Assembly: GCF_017354945.1 (NCBI RefSeq)
Contig: NZ_CP071503.1
Location: 4,092,001 to 4,156,000 of the forward strand
From: Shewanella avicenniae
GTDB taxonomy: Bacteria; Pseudomonadota; Gammaproteobacteria; Enterobacterales; Shewanellaceae
Reading direction: 5' to 3'
DNA: 64,000 bases
Shown here: positions 43,332 to 51,376 of the stretch, piece by piece
Position numbering within the stretch: position 1 is the first letter of the stretch
Layout of the letters: every line of letters starts with the position of its first letter
Notes under the pieces: generated by a model
Seen by the model: the letters and a program-made list of their open reading frames with translations, nothing else
Told to the model about the DNA's origin: nothing
Database searches by the model: none
Made by a program: the position numbers and the translations under genes

Positions 43332-43982
43332 TTAAGCGAGTTCCAGTACCTTCGCCACCAGCTTTTCAATGCTGTTATGCACTTCGACAATATTGCCGGC
43401 CAGCATGTAAGCGGGAGTACTCACCACTTTGTGCTCAAGGTCAACCACAACATCATCCACCTTGGCAGATTGATGCTCGCCGCCCATGGCGTTAAAAGCC
43501 GCCGCAGTGTCTGCGTCAGTACCGATAGTCCCTTTCACACCTGCACCATAGAGCAATGGCATCATCATCGGCGAGATACAGATAAAGCCGACGACTTTCT
43601 TCGCGGCAATAAACTGGCCAATAAACTCCGCCACTAATGGTGACAGCTGGGCATCGGCTCCCTTGATGGCAAAGTCACACAGATTTTTCGCGGCACCAAA
43701 ACCGCCAGGGATCACTAAACCATCAAATTCGTTCACGTCTAACTCTGTGGTGGCTTTTATCTCTCCGCGGGCAATCCGGGCTGATTCCACCAGCACATTA
43801 CGGCTTTCGTTCGCTTCTTGTCCGGCGGCATGATTTATCACGTGCATTTGTGCGATATCCGGTGCAACGCATTGATAACTCGCCCCCGCTTTAGCAATCG
43901 CCAACAGGCTCAATACCGCCTCATGGATCTCGCTACCATCGAATACGCCACAGCCACTCAGCAGCACAGCTATTTTCTTCAT
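43332..43982 (-). CDS. elbB: ElbB-type glyoxalase (DJ-1/PfpI superfamily)
   Basis: A 216-residue member of the DJ-1/PfpI superfamily corresponding to ElbB, named for its effect on isoprenoid (lycopene) production and reported to have glyoxalase activity. It opens KKIAVLLSGCGVFDGSEIHE, contains the nucleophile-elbow region VGFICISP with its cysteine, and VIPGGFGAAKNL. Single-gene unit, divergent from polA. Confidence 0.93.
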   Translation of the reverse strand: MKKIAVLLSGCGVFDGSEIHEAVLSLLAIAKAGASYQCVAPDIAQMHVINHAAGQEANESRNVLVESARIARGEIKATTELDVNEFDGLVIPGGFGAAKNLCDFAIKGADAQLSPLVAEFIGQFIAAKKVVGFICISPMMMPLLYGAGVKGTIGTDADTAAAFNAMGGEHQSAKVDDVVVDLEHKVVSTPAYMLAGNIVEVHNSIEKLVAKVLELA

Positions 43983-44367
43983 TAAAAAATCCTTCTTATG
44001 TCATTTGGGTTTAACCAATATGTTACAAAACTGTTGATCTGCTCAAAAATCATGCTAACTTATTCCACCTGTTCCAGCGAGAGATTGTTCGATATCTCTC
44101 CGCCGTAAATCTGGAAATGGAATTTTAGAAATCCACAGATAGGAATTTTTAAGCAAAGTAAAGCACAACTCACAAAAAAAATTAAAAATATTCAAAAACA
44201 GTAAGTTAGCTACAGGGATGATTTAGCATTTCTCCTTTTTTCCACGCTGTTAATTTTTTCACTCACAGACTTATCCACAGGCTGGGAGGATTTTGTCGTG
44301 GCTCAAATTTCGCTTCTATGGCATTCTTTAACGCTAATTCAAATAGCTAAAAAACGATTGCAACACT
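43983..44367. other. Intergenic region upstream of polA
   Basis: A 385-bp AT-rich region between the divergent elbB and polA genes with no reading frame. It holds an inverted repeat GAGAGAT/ATCTCTC (44079-44100) and one perfect DnaA box (44271). Low GATC content and lack of further perfect DnaA boxes argue against an origin. I see no clear polA promoter or ribosome-binding site. Confidence 0.5.
44271..44279 (+). promoter_or_regulatory. Perfect DnaA box upstream of polA
   Basis: TTATCCACA is an exact match to the DnaA box consensus, 89 bases before the polA start codon. Two more degenerate copies lie nearby (AAATCCACA near 44129 and TTTTCCACG near 44239). DnaA binding could influence polA transcription; this is inference. 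Confidence 0.45.
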
Positions 44368-47127
44368 ATGCCAAAAATCGCTGACAACCCACTGATCCTT
44401 GTTGATGGATCGTCTTACCTTTATCGCGCCTATTATGCACCGCCACATCTTACCAACTCAAAAGGTGAAGCCACCGGTGCCGTGTATGGGGTTGTCAACA
44501 TGCTGCGCAGCCTACTGTCTCGCTATACTCCCACCCAGATGGCCGTAGTATTTGATGCCAAAGGGCCGACCTTTCGCAATGAGATGTACGCCGACTACAA
44601 GGCGCACCGTCCACCAATGCCTGATGATTTACGCAGCCAAATTGAGCCTCTACATCAAATCATCAAGGCACTAGGTCTGCCGCTTTTGTGTGTTTCTGGT
44701 GTGGAAGCCGATGATGTGATCGGCACTCTCGCCAGCCAGGCCAGTAAAGATGGCCGAGCGATTTTGATCAGCACTGGCGATAAAGATATGGCGCAGTTGG
44801 TGGATGACAACGTCACCTTAATCAACACCATGACCGATACCATCATGGGCCCCGAAGAGGTTGCCACCAAGTTTGGGGTTGGGCCGGAGTTGATCATCGA
44901 CCTGTTAGCGATGATGGGTGATAAAGCGGATAACATTCCTGGTTTGCCCGGCGTAGGCGAGAAAACTGCACTGGCGATGCTTACCGGTCTTGGTGGCGTC
45001 AGTAAGTTATTAGCCACCCCTGATGATGTAGTTGCAATTGGTTTTCGAGGTGCCAAGACCATGCCGCAGAAAATTCGCGAGAACGCTGAGATGCTCAAGC
45101 TGTCCTACGAGCTAGCTACCATCAAAACTGACTGCGAATTAGATATCAAATGGGATGAACTCAATATTCAACATCCCAATCGCGATGAACTGATCAAACT
45201 CTATGGCGAAATGGAGTTCAAACGTTGGCTCGGCGAAGTGCTCGATAACAAAGCACCACAAAACGCTCACAACGAAGCCGCCAGCGCCGAAGATGTGGCA
45301 GAAACCGCCGCGGTGGAAATCGCCTATGACACCATTCTCACCCACGAGCAGTTCGATAGCTGGCTCGAGCAACTGAGCAAGGCGGATGAATTCGCCGTGG
45401 ATACCGAAACCACCAGCCTTAACTACATGGATGCAGAGCTCGTCGGTTTATCTTTCTCTATCGAGCAAGGCAAAGCGGCATATCTGCCGTTAATGCACGA
45501 TTATGCAGGCGCACCAGCCCAGCTCAATAAGGCCGAAGTCCTCGCCAAATTAAAACCAATTTTGGAAAACCCTGCAATTGGCAAAATTGGCCAAAACCTT
45601 AAATATGACATCAGTATTCTGGCCAACGCTGGCATCAGCCTGCAAGGCGTGCGCTTTGACACCATGCTCGAATCCTACGTGTTCAACTCTGTCGCTTCAC
45701 GTCACGACATGGACGGCATGGCGCTGAAATATCTCGGCCATAAATGCGTCAGCTTTGAAGATATTGCCGGTAAGGGCGCGAAGCAAAAAACCTTTAACCA
45801 GATTGAGTTAGAAACGGCAGCGCACTATGCCGCTGAAGATGCTGATATCACCCTGCGTTTGCACCAACACCTGTGGCCACGTTTGAGCAAAGAAAGTGGC
45901 CTGCCAAGTGTGTTTACAGACATCGAGCTACCGCTGATCACTATCTTGTCGAAAATGGAACGCAACGGCGTACTGATCGACAGCATGTTGCTGGGGCAGC
46001 AAAGCGAAGAGCTGGCACGTAAGATTGACGAGCTCGAACAAAAAGCCTATGAAATCGCCGGCGAAGAGTTCAACTTGGGCTCCACAAAACAGCTGCAACA
46101 GCTGTTCTTTGAAAAGCTCAAGTATCCGATCATCAAAAAAACGCCAAAAGGTGCGCCATCAACTGCGGAAGAAGTGTTAGTCGAACTGTCGCTCGACTAT
46201 CCGCTGCCCAAAGTGATTTTGGAGCACCGCAGCCTGACCAAACTAAAAAGTACCTACACCGACAAACTGCCGATGATGGTCAACGGCAAAACTGGCCGAG
46301 TACATACCAGTTATCACCAAGCCAATGCTGCAACCGGTCGTTTGTCATCGAGCGACCCAAACCTGCAAAACATTCCGATCCGCACCGAAGAAGGCCGCAA
46401 GATCCGCCAAGCCTTTATTGCGCCAACGGGTCGCAAAGTGTTGGCAGCCGACTACTCACAAATTGAGTTACGGATCATGGCGCATCTGTCGGGCGATGAA
46501 GGCCTGTTAACCGCATTTGCCGAAGGCAAAGATATTCACCGCGCCACCGCCGCCGAAGTGTTTGATGTGGCGTTTGAAACGGTTACCTCTGAACAACGCC
46601 GTCGTGCCAAGGCGGTTAACTTTGGTTTGATTTACGGTATGTCGGCCTTTGGTTTAGCCCGCCAGTTGGATATTCCGCGCAGCGAAGCCCAAAGTTATAT
46701 CGATACCTACTTTAAACGTTACCCTGGCGTGATGCGCTACATGGAAGAAACCCGCGCCTTGGCCGCTGAACAAGGTTATGTATCGACACTATTTGGCCGC
46801 CGTTTGTATCTGCCGGAGATCAAAGACCGCAACGCCATGCGCCGCCAAGCCGCTGAACGGGCCGCGATTAACGCCCCAATGCAAGGCACGGCCGCCGACA
46901 TCATCAAGAAAGCGATGATTGCGGTGGATAAATGGATTAGTAGCGAGCAACGTGATGACATCACCATGGTGATGCAGGTACACGATGAATTGGTGTTTGA
47001 AGTGGACGAGCAAAATGCCGAAGTATTGACAGCCAAAATCTGCCAATTGATGGCCGAGGCAGCTGATCTTAAAGTGCCGTTGCTGGCAGAAGCAGGCATT
47101 GGTGACAGCTGGGAACAAGCCCACTAG
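44368..47127 (+). CDS. polA: DNA polymerase I
   Basis: A 919-residue three-domain polymerase for Okazaki-fragment processing and repair. Residues about 1-290 form the 5'-3' exonuclease (GDKDMAQLV, MGDKADNIPGLPGVGEKTA). Residues about 320-510 form the 3'-5' exonuclease, with the DTETTSL metal-binding motif intact, so proofreading is expected. Residues about 520-919 form the polymerase: ADYSQIELRIMAHL (motif A), RRRAKAVNFGLIYGMSAFG (motif B) and MQVHDELVFE (motif C). Length fits the family. A terminator follows, then Spot 42, as in E. coli. Confidence 0.98.
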   Translation: MPKIADNPLILVDGSSYLYRAYYAPPHLTNSKGEATGAVYGVVNMLRSLLSRYTPTQMAVVFDAKGPTFRNEMYADYKAHRPPMPDDLRSQIEPLHQIIKALGLPLLCVSGVEADDVIGTLASQASKDGRAILISTGDKDMAQLVDDNVTLINTMTDTIMGPEEVATKFGVGPELIIDLLAMMGDKADNIPGLPGVGEKTALAMLTGLGGVSKLLATPDDVVAIGFRGAKTMPQKIRENAEMLKLSYELATIKTDCELDIKWDELNIQHPNRDELIKLYGEMEFKRWLGEVLDNKAPQNAHNEAASAEDVAETAAVEIAYDTILTHEQFDSWLEQLSKADEFAVDTETTSLNYMDAELVGLSFSIEQGKAAYLPLMHDYAGAPAQLNKAEVLAKLKPILENPAIGKIGQNLKYDISILANAGISLQGVRFDTMLESYVFNSVASRHDMDGMALKYLGHKCVSFEDIAGKGAKQKTFNQIELETAAHYAAEDADITLRLHQHLWPRLSKESGLPSVFTDIELPLITILSKMERNGVLIDSMLLGQQSEELARKIDELEQKAYEIAGEEFNLGSTKQLQQLFFEKLKYPIIKKTPKGAPSTAEEVLVELSLDYPLPKVILEHRSLTKLKSTYTDKLPMMVNGKTGRVHTSYHQANAATGRLSSSDPNLQNIPIRTEEGRKIRQAFIAPTGRKVLAADYSQIELRIMAHLSGDEGLLTAFAEGKDIHRATAAEVFDVAFETVTSEQRRRAKAVNFGLIYGMSAFGLARQLDIPRSEAQSYIDTYFKRYPGVMRYMEETRALAAEQGYVSTLFGRRLYLPEIKDRNAMRRQAAERAAINAPMQGTAADIIKKAMIAVDKWISSEQRDDITMVMQVHDELVFEVDEQNAEVLTAKICQLMAEAADLKVPLLAEAGIGDSWEQAH

Positions 47128-47165
47128 CTACTCTTAGCGGATTTCTGCAGAAAACATCTGTTCTC

Positions 47166-47193
47166 AAAAAAGCCATCAATTGATGGCTTTTTT
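47166..47193 (+). terminator. polA terminator
   Basis: A perfect 28-base palindrome: 14-base arms of six A residues plus GCCATCAA, and its complement ending in six T residues. It lies 39 bases past the polA stop. Confidence 0.9.
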
Positions 47194-47336
47194 ATTTTTA
47201 TTCAATCAATTAGCAATAAATTATCGTTGGTGACGAAGGAACAATGCCGTGGCGATTGTGATCAACCACGAGATTATTAACACCAAAAACAAAAAACTGT
47301 TTTCAAAATACGAATAAATGCAGTATTATTCTTGAC

Positions 47337-47444
47337 GTAGGGTACAGAGGTTAAGATGTTCTATCTTTCAGACCTTTATTTCACTTTTAGTGATCAGCCA
47401 AATAATGGCGCCCCGGCCTCCACACACGGCCGGGGCTTTTTTTT
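47337..47444 (+). ncRNA. spf: Spot 42 regulatory RNA
   Basis: About 108 nt, matching E. coli Spot 42 almost base for base over its first 40 nt (GTAGGGTACAGAGG, then TAAGATGTTCTATCTTTCAG). It ends in a GCCCCGGCC/GGCCGGGGC hairpin and eight T residues, with a 10-11 nt loop as in the family. Its position just downstream of polA and its length (109 nt in E. coli) agree. A likely -10 (TATTATT) lies just before it. In E. coli it is repressed by cAMP-CRP and base-pairs with mRNAs of secondary carbon metabolism through Hfq; here targets are unknown. Confidence 0.97.
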
Positions 47445-47489
47445 GCCTAGAGATTAGAGTAATTACTTTAATTTGGTAAAAAGATGCGC

Positions 47490-47617
47490 TATTCTGCAAC
47501 AGAACCATCAAATCACAGCTTTGATGGTTCTTGAGTCTTGTTGGATTTTAGCTTCTCCCCAAAAGGGGCTAAATGAATTTACGCCGAGCACATCTCATGT
47601 ACTCGGCTTTTTTTTGC
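47490..47617 (+). ncRNA. Candidate small RNA downstream of Spot 42
   Basis: Three strong hairpins on the plus strand follow Spot 42: AGAACCATCAAA with its complement (47501-47531, 12 bp, seven-base loop); TTTAG..CCCC AAAA GGGG..CTAAA (47547-47573); and GCCGAG..CTCGGC with an inner ACAT/ATGT pair (47583-47607) followed by eight T residues. The last is a canonical intrinsic terminator reading into the 3' end of the opposite-strand engB gene, where no plus-strand gene needs it, since polA and Spot 42 have their own. This implies a separate transcript starting between 47445 and about 47500. The 5' end and promoter are not firmly identified. Confidence 0.45.
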
Positions 47618-47632
47618 GCGGTAAAAAGAGGG

Positions 47633-48292
47633 TTATTCTGCAGGGGTATCGGTGAGTTCTGTGGCTTCAGCCTGAGTACCCGTGAACCATTCGGTTAAGA
47701 TACTTAACACTTTTGGCTTGCCAGTACCTTTTAATGACGAGAAGCCTTCCACCCGCACGGCATCACCAAAGTTTGCTAATGCCTTGCGTACATCATTAAC
47801 GGTTTTCATCCGAGCACTTTGGGTCAGTTTGTCGGATTTAGTCAGCAAGACTAACACCGGCAGCTGGCTTTCCACTGACCATTGCACCATCTGCATATCC
47901 AAATCCTTAAGGGGATGGCGAATATCCATCAGCACCACCACCCCTTGGAGGCATTCGCGATGTTGCAGATATTCACCCAATGCCTGTTGCCATTTCTTTT
48001 TCATGGCCAACGGCACTTGCGCAAAACCATATCCAGGAAGATCCACCAAACGGCAACCTGCTGCAGTTTCAAACACGTTGATCAACTGAGTCCGCCCAGG
48101 GGTTTTACTGGTGCGCGCTAAGTTTTTCTGCTCAGTCAGCGCATTTAATGCACTCGATTTACCTGCATTAGAACGGCCGGCAAAGGCGATTTCAATTCCG
48201 TCGTTGCCGGGAAGATTTTGTTCGAGGTGCTCAATATCCGGCGCACTGATCACAAAGTGTGTCTTGCGAAAATCGATGCTAGCGTCAGTCAA
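47633..48292 (-). CDS. engB: Ribosome biogenesis GTP-binding protein EngB (YihA/YsxC)
   Basis: A 219-residue single-domain TRAFAC GTPase needed for 50S subunit assembly and cell division. G1 is GRSNAGKSS (residues 39-47), G3 is DLPGYGFA, G4 is TKSDKL. The start is TTG at 48292 with GGAG eight bases upstream, and the N-terminus (THFVISAPDI) aligns with E. coli YihA. Terminator placement suggests it is a single-gene unit. Confidence 0.96.
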   Translation of the reverse strand: MTDASIDFRKTHFVISAPDIEHLEQNLPGNDGIEIAFAGRSNAGKSSALNALTEQKNLARTSKTPGRTQLINVFETAAGCRLVDLPGYGFAQVPLAMKKKWQQALGEYLQHRECLQGVVVLMDIRHPLKDLDMQMVQWSVESQLPVLVLLTKSDKLTQSARMKTVNDVRKALANFGDAVRVEGFSSLKGTGKPKVLSILTEWFTGTQAEATELTDTPAE

Positions 48293-48412
48293 GTGAGTGT
48301 CTCCATTGCCTATATTTACCGCGGGTAAAATGCGTTGCGGTCAAATTTGTGTAAAAATGCGCTTATTAGCCCGTCATTCTAACATGCCTGACTCGCAACA
48401 CCGAAAATCATC

Positions 48413-49030
48413 ATGATCAAATTCTGCTTAACTCGTGCATTACCATTACTTTGGTTGAGTTTTTCCGCTTACGCCACTAACTCACTTGAATCTGACATCG
48501 CCAAAGGCAAGCAAAAGGCGGCAATTTGTGCCGGTTGCCATGGTGAGCGAGGCATCAGCCCAATAGCCCAATATCCCAACCTTGCCGGGCAATCAAGCCG
48601 CTACCTCAGCAAACAGTTACAAGATTTTCAGCAAGGTGCTGCTGGTCGCTCAGATCCGATGATGGATGCTTTTGCAGCACAACTATCCGCGGATGATATA
48701 CAACATCTCGCGCTGTATTACGCCAGCTTACCCAACAAGGCTGCCGCAACAGACTCTAGTGACAGTGCTGGCCGCGCACTTTATATCGGCGGTGATATGT
48801 CACGTGATATTGCGGCTTGCTCAGCCTGTCACGGTGTCAATGCGCAAGGGCTCGCTGCAGCCGGCTTTCCTGCTCTCGCTGGGCAAAATGAAGCATACAT
48901 CAAAGCACAACTGGAGAAGTTCAAAACTGCTGAGCGCCATAATGACCTAAACGGCATGATGGTCGATATTAGCCGTAAACTGAACGACAAAGAGATCACC
49001 GCATTAGCCGCCTTTTTGGCTGGGCTATAG
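48413..49030 (+). CDS. Cytochrome c4 (di-haem)
   Basis: A 205-residue periplasmic di-haem c-type cytochrome with a signal peptide (cleavage near AYA). The two haem-binding motifs are CAGCH (Cys39, His43) and CSACH (Cys136, His140), each opening a similar domain of about 90 residues. Methionine axial ligands are likely in MMDAFA and MMVDIS. It carries electrons to terminal oxidases such as the cbb3 type or to other respiratory partners. It is not part of the E. coli order at this locus, so it marks a lineage-specific insertion. Confidence 0.95.
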   Translation: MIKFCLTRALPLLWLSFSAYATNSLESDIAKGKQKAAICAGCHGERGISPIAQYPNLAGQSSRYLSKQLQDFQQGAAGRSDPMMDAFAAQLSADDIQHLALYYASLPNKAAATDSSDSAGRALYIGGDMSRDIAACSACHGVNAQGLAAAGFPALAGQNEAYIKAQLEKFKTAERHNDLNGMMVDISRKLNDKEITALAAFLAGL

Positions 49031-49140
49031 ACCAATTTTGCAGTTTACGTTCACGTCAACCAATTATTGGTTGACATGGATAATACAATAACGTTTAATA
49101 GCGTCAGTTTTTGATTCCCTGTCAGTAAAATAATAATTTA

Positions 49141-49397
49141 ACATTGGGGAATCACAACAGCTTGCAGAGCCATTTGGGGGGCTCTCAGCTTACAGGGGAT
49201 GCGGCAATCACCCCTGTGATCAAGGCAGGAAACCTTGATTGAGAAAGGTCGGGATGACCACAAACGACATAGCTTGGAATGCGCCAAATAAAAATAGGGA
49301 GAGGACCGGGAAAGTCCGTTGCTAAGCTTGGATAGCGACTAGCAGAATCTGACACAAAGTGTCATCATCAAGCGGCAGCTCGTCTGCCGCTTTTTTA
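49141..49397 (+). ncRNA. csrC: CsrB/CsrC-family regulatory RNA
   Basis: About 255 nt with the layout of CsrA-sequestering RNAs: at least nine GGA elements between 49146 and 49332, most in hairpin loops or flanking stems. Examples are TCAAGG-CAGGAAA-CCTTGA (49219-49237), GGTC-GGGAT-GACC (49247-49259), GGAC-CGGGAAA-GTCC (49303-49316) and GCTA-AGCTTGGA-TAGC (49321-49336). It ends in AGCGGCAG/CTGCCGCT plus six T residues. It lies upstream of yihI, as CsrC does in E. coli. Such RNAs bind many CsrA dimers and relieve repression. The 5' end is approximate. Which of the csrB/csrC names applies is uncertain. Confidence 0.88.
49370..49396 (+). terminator. Terminator of the CsrC-like RNA
   Basis: AGCGGCAG / CTGCCGCT stem with a four-base loop followed by six T residues; it ends the CsrC-like transcript 40 bases before the next start codon. 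Confidence 0.9.
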
Positions 49398-49435
49398 TTG
49401 CCTGATTTTCAGTTTTTGGTTGAGATATGAAGTAG

Positions 49436-50074
49436 ATGCATCATTGCCCGCTTTGTAAACACACTGCCACACAGTTACTCCTTCAAGATAAAAAACGCAG
49501 TTTTTATTGCTGCGAAGTGTGCGGTTTAGTCTTCGCAGACCCTAACAGCCACCTGCTACCCAGTGTAGAGCGACAACGTTATGGACGGACCCAACGTTCA
49601 GGTAAGCAACGACAACTCGACGGGTTTATTGCGTCATTGATGCACCAGTTAGGCGAACTTGGCCAAAGTAACCTTAACGGGCTTAATTTTGGACGCGTGT
49701 TATCAGAGAGCGCTTTCACCGTAGTGGATACGGCAGGTTATCAATTACAACAATATGACCCTTTCTTTGCGGCACAACATGCGCTGTTGCAACAGCAATA
49801 TGACTTTATTTGCAGTTACCGTGTATTTGAGCACTTTCGCGAGCCAGCGAAAGAATGGCGTCTCATCAGCGCTTGCTTAAAACCCAATGGTTGGCTGACA
49901 ATTTCGACCCCATTGCTACGCTCACTGCCCGCGTTTGCAAAGTGGCATCTCAAGAACAATCCGACCCATGTGAGTTTTTATCAACCTAAAACCTTTGCCT
50001 ATTTAGCCCAACAGTACGGATTCACGCTTTTATTTGCCGATGGCGACTTTGTATTGATGCAAAAAGCAGCGTAA
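49436..50074 (+). CDS. Methyltransferase-like protein with zinc-ribbon N-terminus
   Basis: A 212-residue protein. Residues 4-32 carry CPLC and CEVC pairs, a likely zinc ribbon. The rest resembles class I SAM-dependent methyltransferases in its later motifs (YDFICSYRVFEHFREPAKEW, then LKPNGWLTISTP). The usual glycine-rich SAM loop is not recognisable: where LDxGCG would be expected the sequence reads LNFGRVLSE, so SAM binding may be weak or lost. It lies between the CsrC-like RNA and yihI. Substrate is unknown. Confidence 0.7.
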   Translation: MHHCPLCKHTATQLLLQDKKRSFYCCEVCGLVFADPNSHLLPSVERQRYGRTQRSGKQRQLDGFIASLMHQLGELGQSNLNGLNFGRVLSESAFTVVDTAGYQLQQYDPFFAAQHALLQQQYDFICSYRVFEHFREPAKEWRLISACLKPNGWLTISTPLLRSLPAFAKWHLKNNPTHVSFYQPKTFAYLAQQYGFTLLFADGDFVLMQKAA

Positions 50075-50166
50075 TTTGCTATAAATCGCGCCCCGGTTGC
50101 AAAGCTGCAGTAAAATACAGATGAAGGCGCTTGCACCCTGTTAGCTAATTCATCAAAGAGATCCAT

Positions 50167-50700
50167 ATGACCAGAATTAAAAAGTCGCGCAACGTTAATG
50201 AAAATGGCGCAAAGCGTGCACCAAGAACCAAGAAAGATGACCGTAAAGTTGCCCGTAAAAAGCAAGATTCAGGCAATAAATCCGGAAGCCGCCAAACGGT
50301 CGGCACAACCGGCTCTGCTGGCGGTCAGCAGAATGCCAAGAAAGACCCGCGTTTAGGTAGCAAAAAACCTGTAGCGTTGAATTTGCCTGCACAACAAGCC
50401 CCAATTGCCACAGTAAAACCGGTGAAAAAACCTGTGTTGACTGACGAACAAAAATTGATGCAGCTTGAAGATGATCCACGGCTGAATTCACTGTTAGATC
50501 AGCTAGAGGAAGGTAAAGACCTCTCTAGCACAGATCAGCAATGGCTCGACAAGCAATTGAATGAAATCGAGCGCTTGATGAAAAAACTGGGGATTGATGA
50601 TCTATCAGAGACCGAAGCCGCTGATGATGAAGATGATCTGCTGGCAAAATTTGAATCTGGTGCTGATTTGCTGAAACAATACCAACAGGATGATGAATAA
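50167..50700 (+). CDS. yihI: Der GTPase-activating protein YihI
   Basis: A 177-residue protein with a long Lys/Arg-rich disordered N-terminus (about residues 1-75) and an acidic C-terminal half, the composition of YihI. In E. coli YihI stimulates GTP hydrolysis by Der (EngA) and so restrains 50S assembly. The helical segment LNSLLDQLEEGKDLSSTDQQ is typical of the family. It is followed 13 bases later by the DUF2489 gene, so they probably form an operon. Confidence 0.93.
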   Translation: MTRIKKSRNVNENGAKRAPRTKKDDRKVARKKQDSGNKSGSRQTVGTTGSAGGQQNAKKDPRLGSKKPVALNLPAQQAPIATVKPVKKPVLTDEQKLMQLEDDPRLNSLLDQLEEGKDLSSTDQQWLDKQLNEIERLMKKLGIDDLSETEAADDEDDLLAKFESGADLLKQYQQDDE

Positions 50701-50713
50701 CTAAGGAGCCGCT

Positions 50714-51181
50714 GTGCCGATTGCGATAGTTGTTATTGGTTTATTAATCGTGGTGGGGCTAACCACATATGCCACTATGTTGTTAGTTCGTCTGCAAAAG
50801 CAGAAAAAAGCCCGTGAAGCCGCTATCAGTGCACAGCAGCACGCCATCAAAGAGCGCCAGCAGAAAATATTGGGCGATATTCGCTATATCGCCCAAGCGA
50901 TGATTGAAGACCGTTGTGAAATCTCCGAAGGGGTATTACGTATCGCCAAGCTGTTTGAAGCGTTGGCCCTCACCGAGCGTGTCGTAGACGATTTCCCCGC
51001 CACTTATCAACACTATGAGTTAATTAAAACTCACCCTATTCTTGAGCAGCGCGCAGCATTACCCAAACAAGAGCGCATGCGCCTTGATTTAGACCGCATG
51101 AAATCAGAGTCGCATCTGCAACAAGCAATTCTTAGTGAAGCGAAAACCTTAGCAAGCTTTGAGCTCAAACCGACCCATTAA
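50714..51181 (+). CDS. DUF2489 domain membrane protein
   Basis: A 155-residue protein with one N-terminal transmembrane segment (about residues 2-25) followed by a charged, mostly helical cytoplasmic domain (QQHAIKERQQKILGDIRYIA is the family opening). It corresponds to the DUF2489 family found beside yihI and hemN in Shewanella and Vibrio. The start is GTG with a strong AAGGAG site. Function unknown. Confidence 0.8.
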   Translation: MPIAIVVIGLLIVVGLTTYATMLLVRLQKQKKAREAAISAQQHAIKERQQKILGDIRYIAQAMIEDRCEISEGVLRIAKLFEALALTERVVDDFPATYQHYELIKTHPILEQRAALPKQERMRLDLDRMKSESHLQQAILSEAKTLASFELKPTH

Positions 51182-51376
51182 TCTGCAACCGAGGTTATTG
51201 CCTAAGGCGTGAGTCGGTGCACAAAACCGAACCACTTGGGCAGACATTCGTAACTTTTTCATAGATATTCGCTGTTTCTTAAATATCCATGTAAGAATTT
51301 CAAACTGGATCAAGGTTATTTGGCGAGTAACATTGCATACTTCGCCTGTTGCTAATTTAATGTCGGAGGACGCGTC

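Noticed and set aside
43983..44367. Replication origin upstream of polA
   Set aside because: Only one perfect DnaA box and very few GATC sites; no mnmG, mioC or dnaA neighbour.
51296..51315. Possible FNR site upstream of hemN
   Set aside because: Only one half site (ATCAA) matches; the other half agrees at two of five positions.
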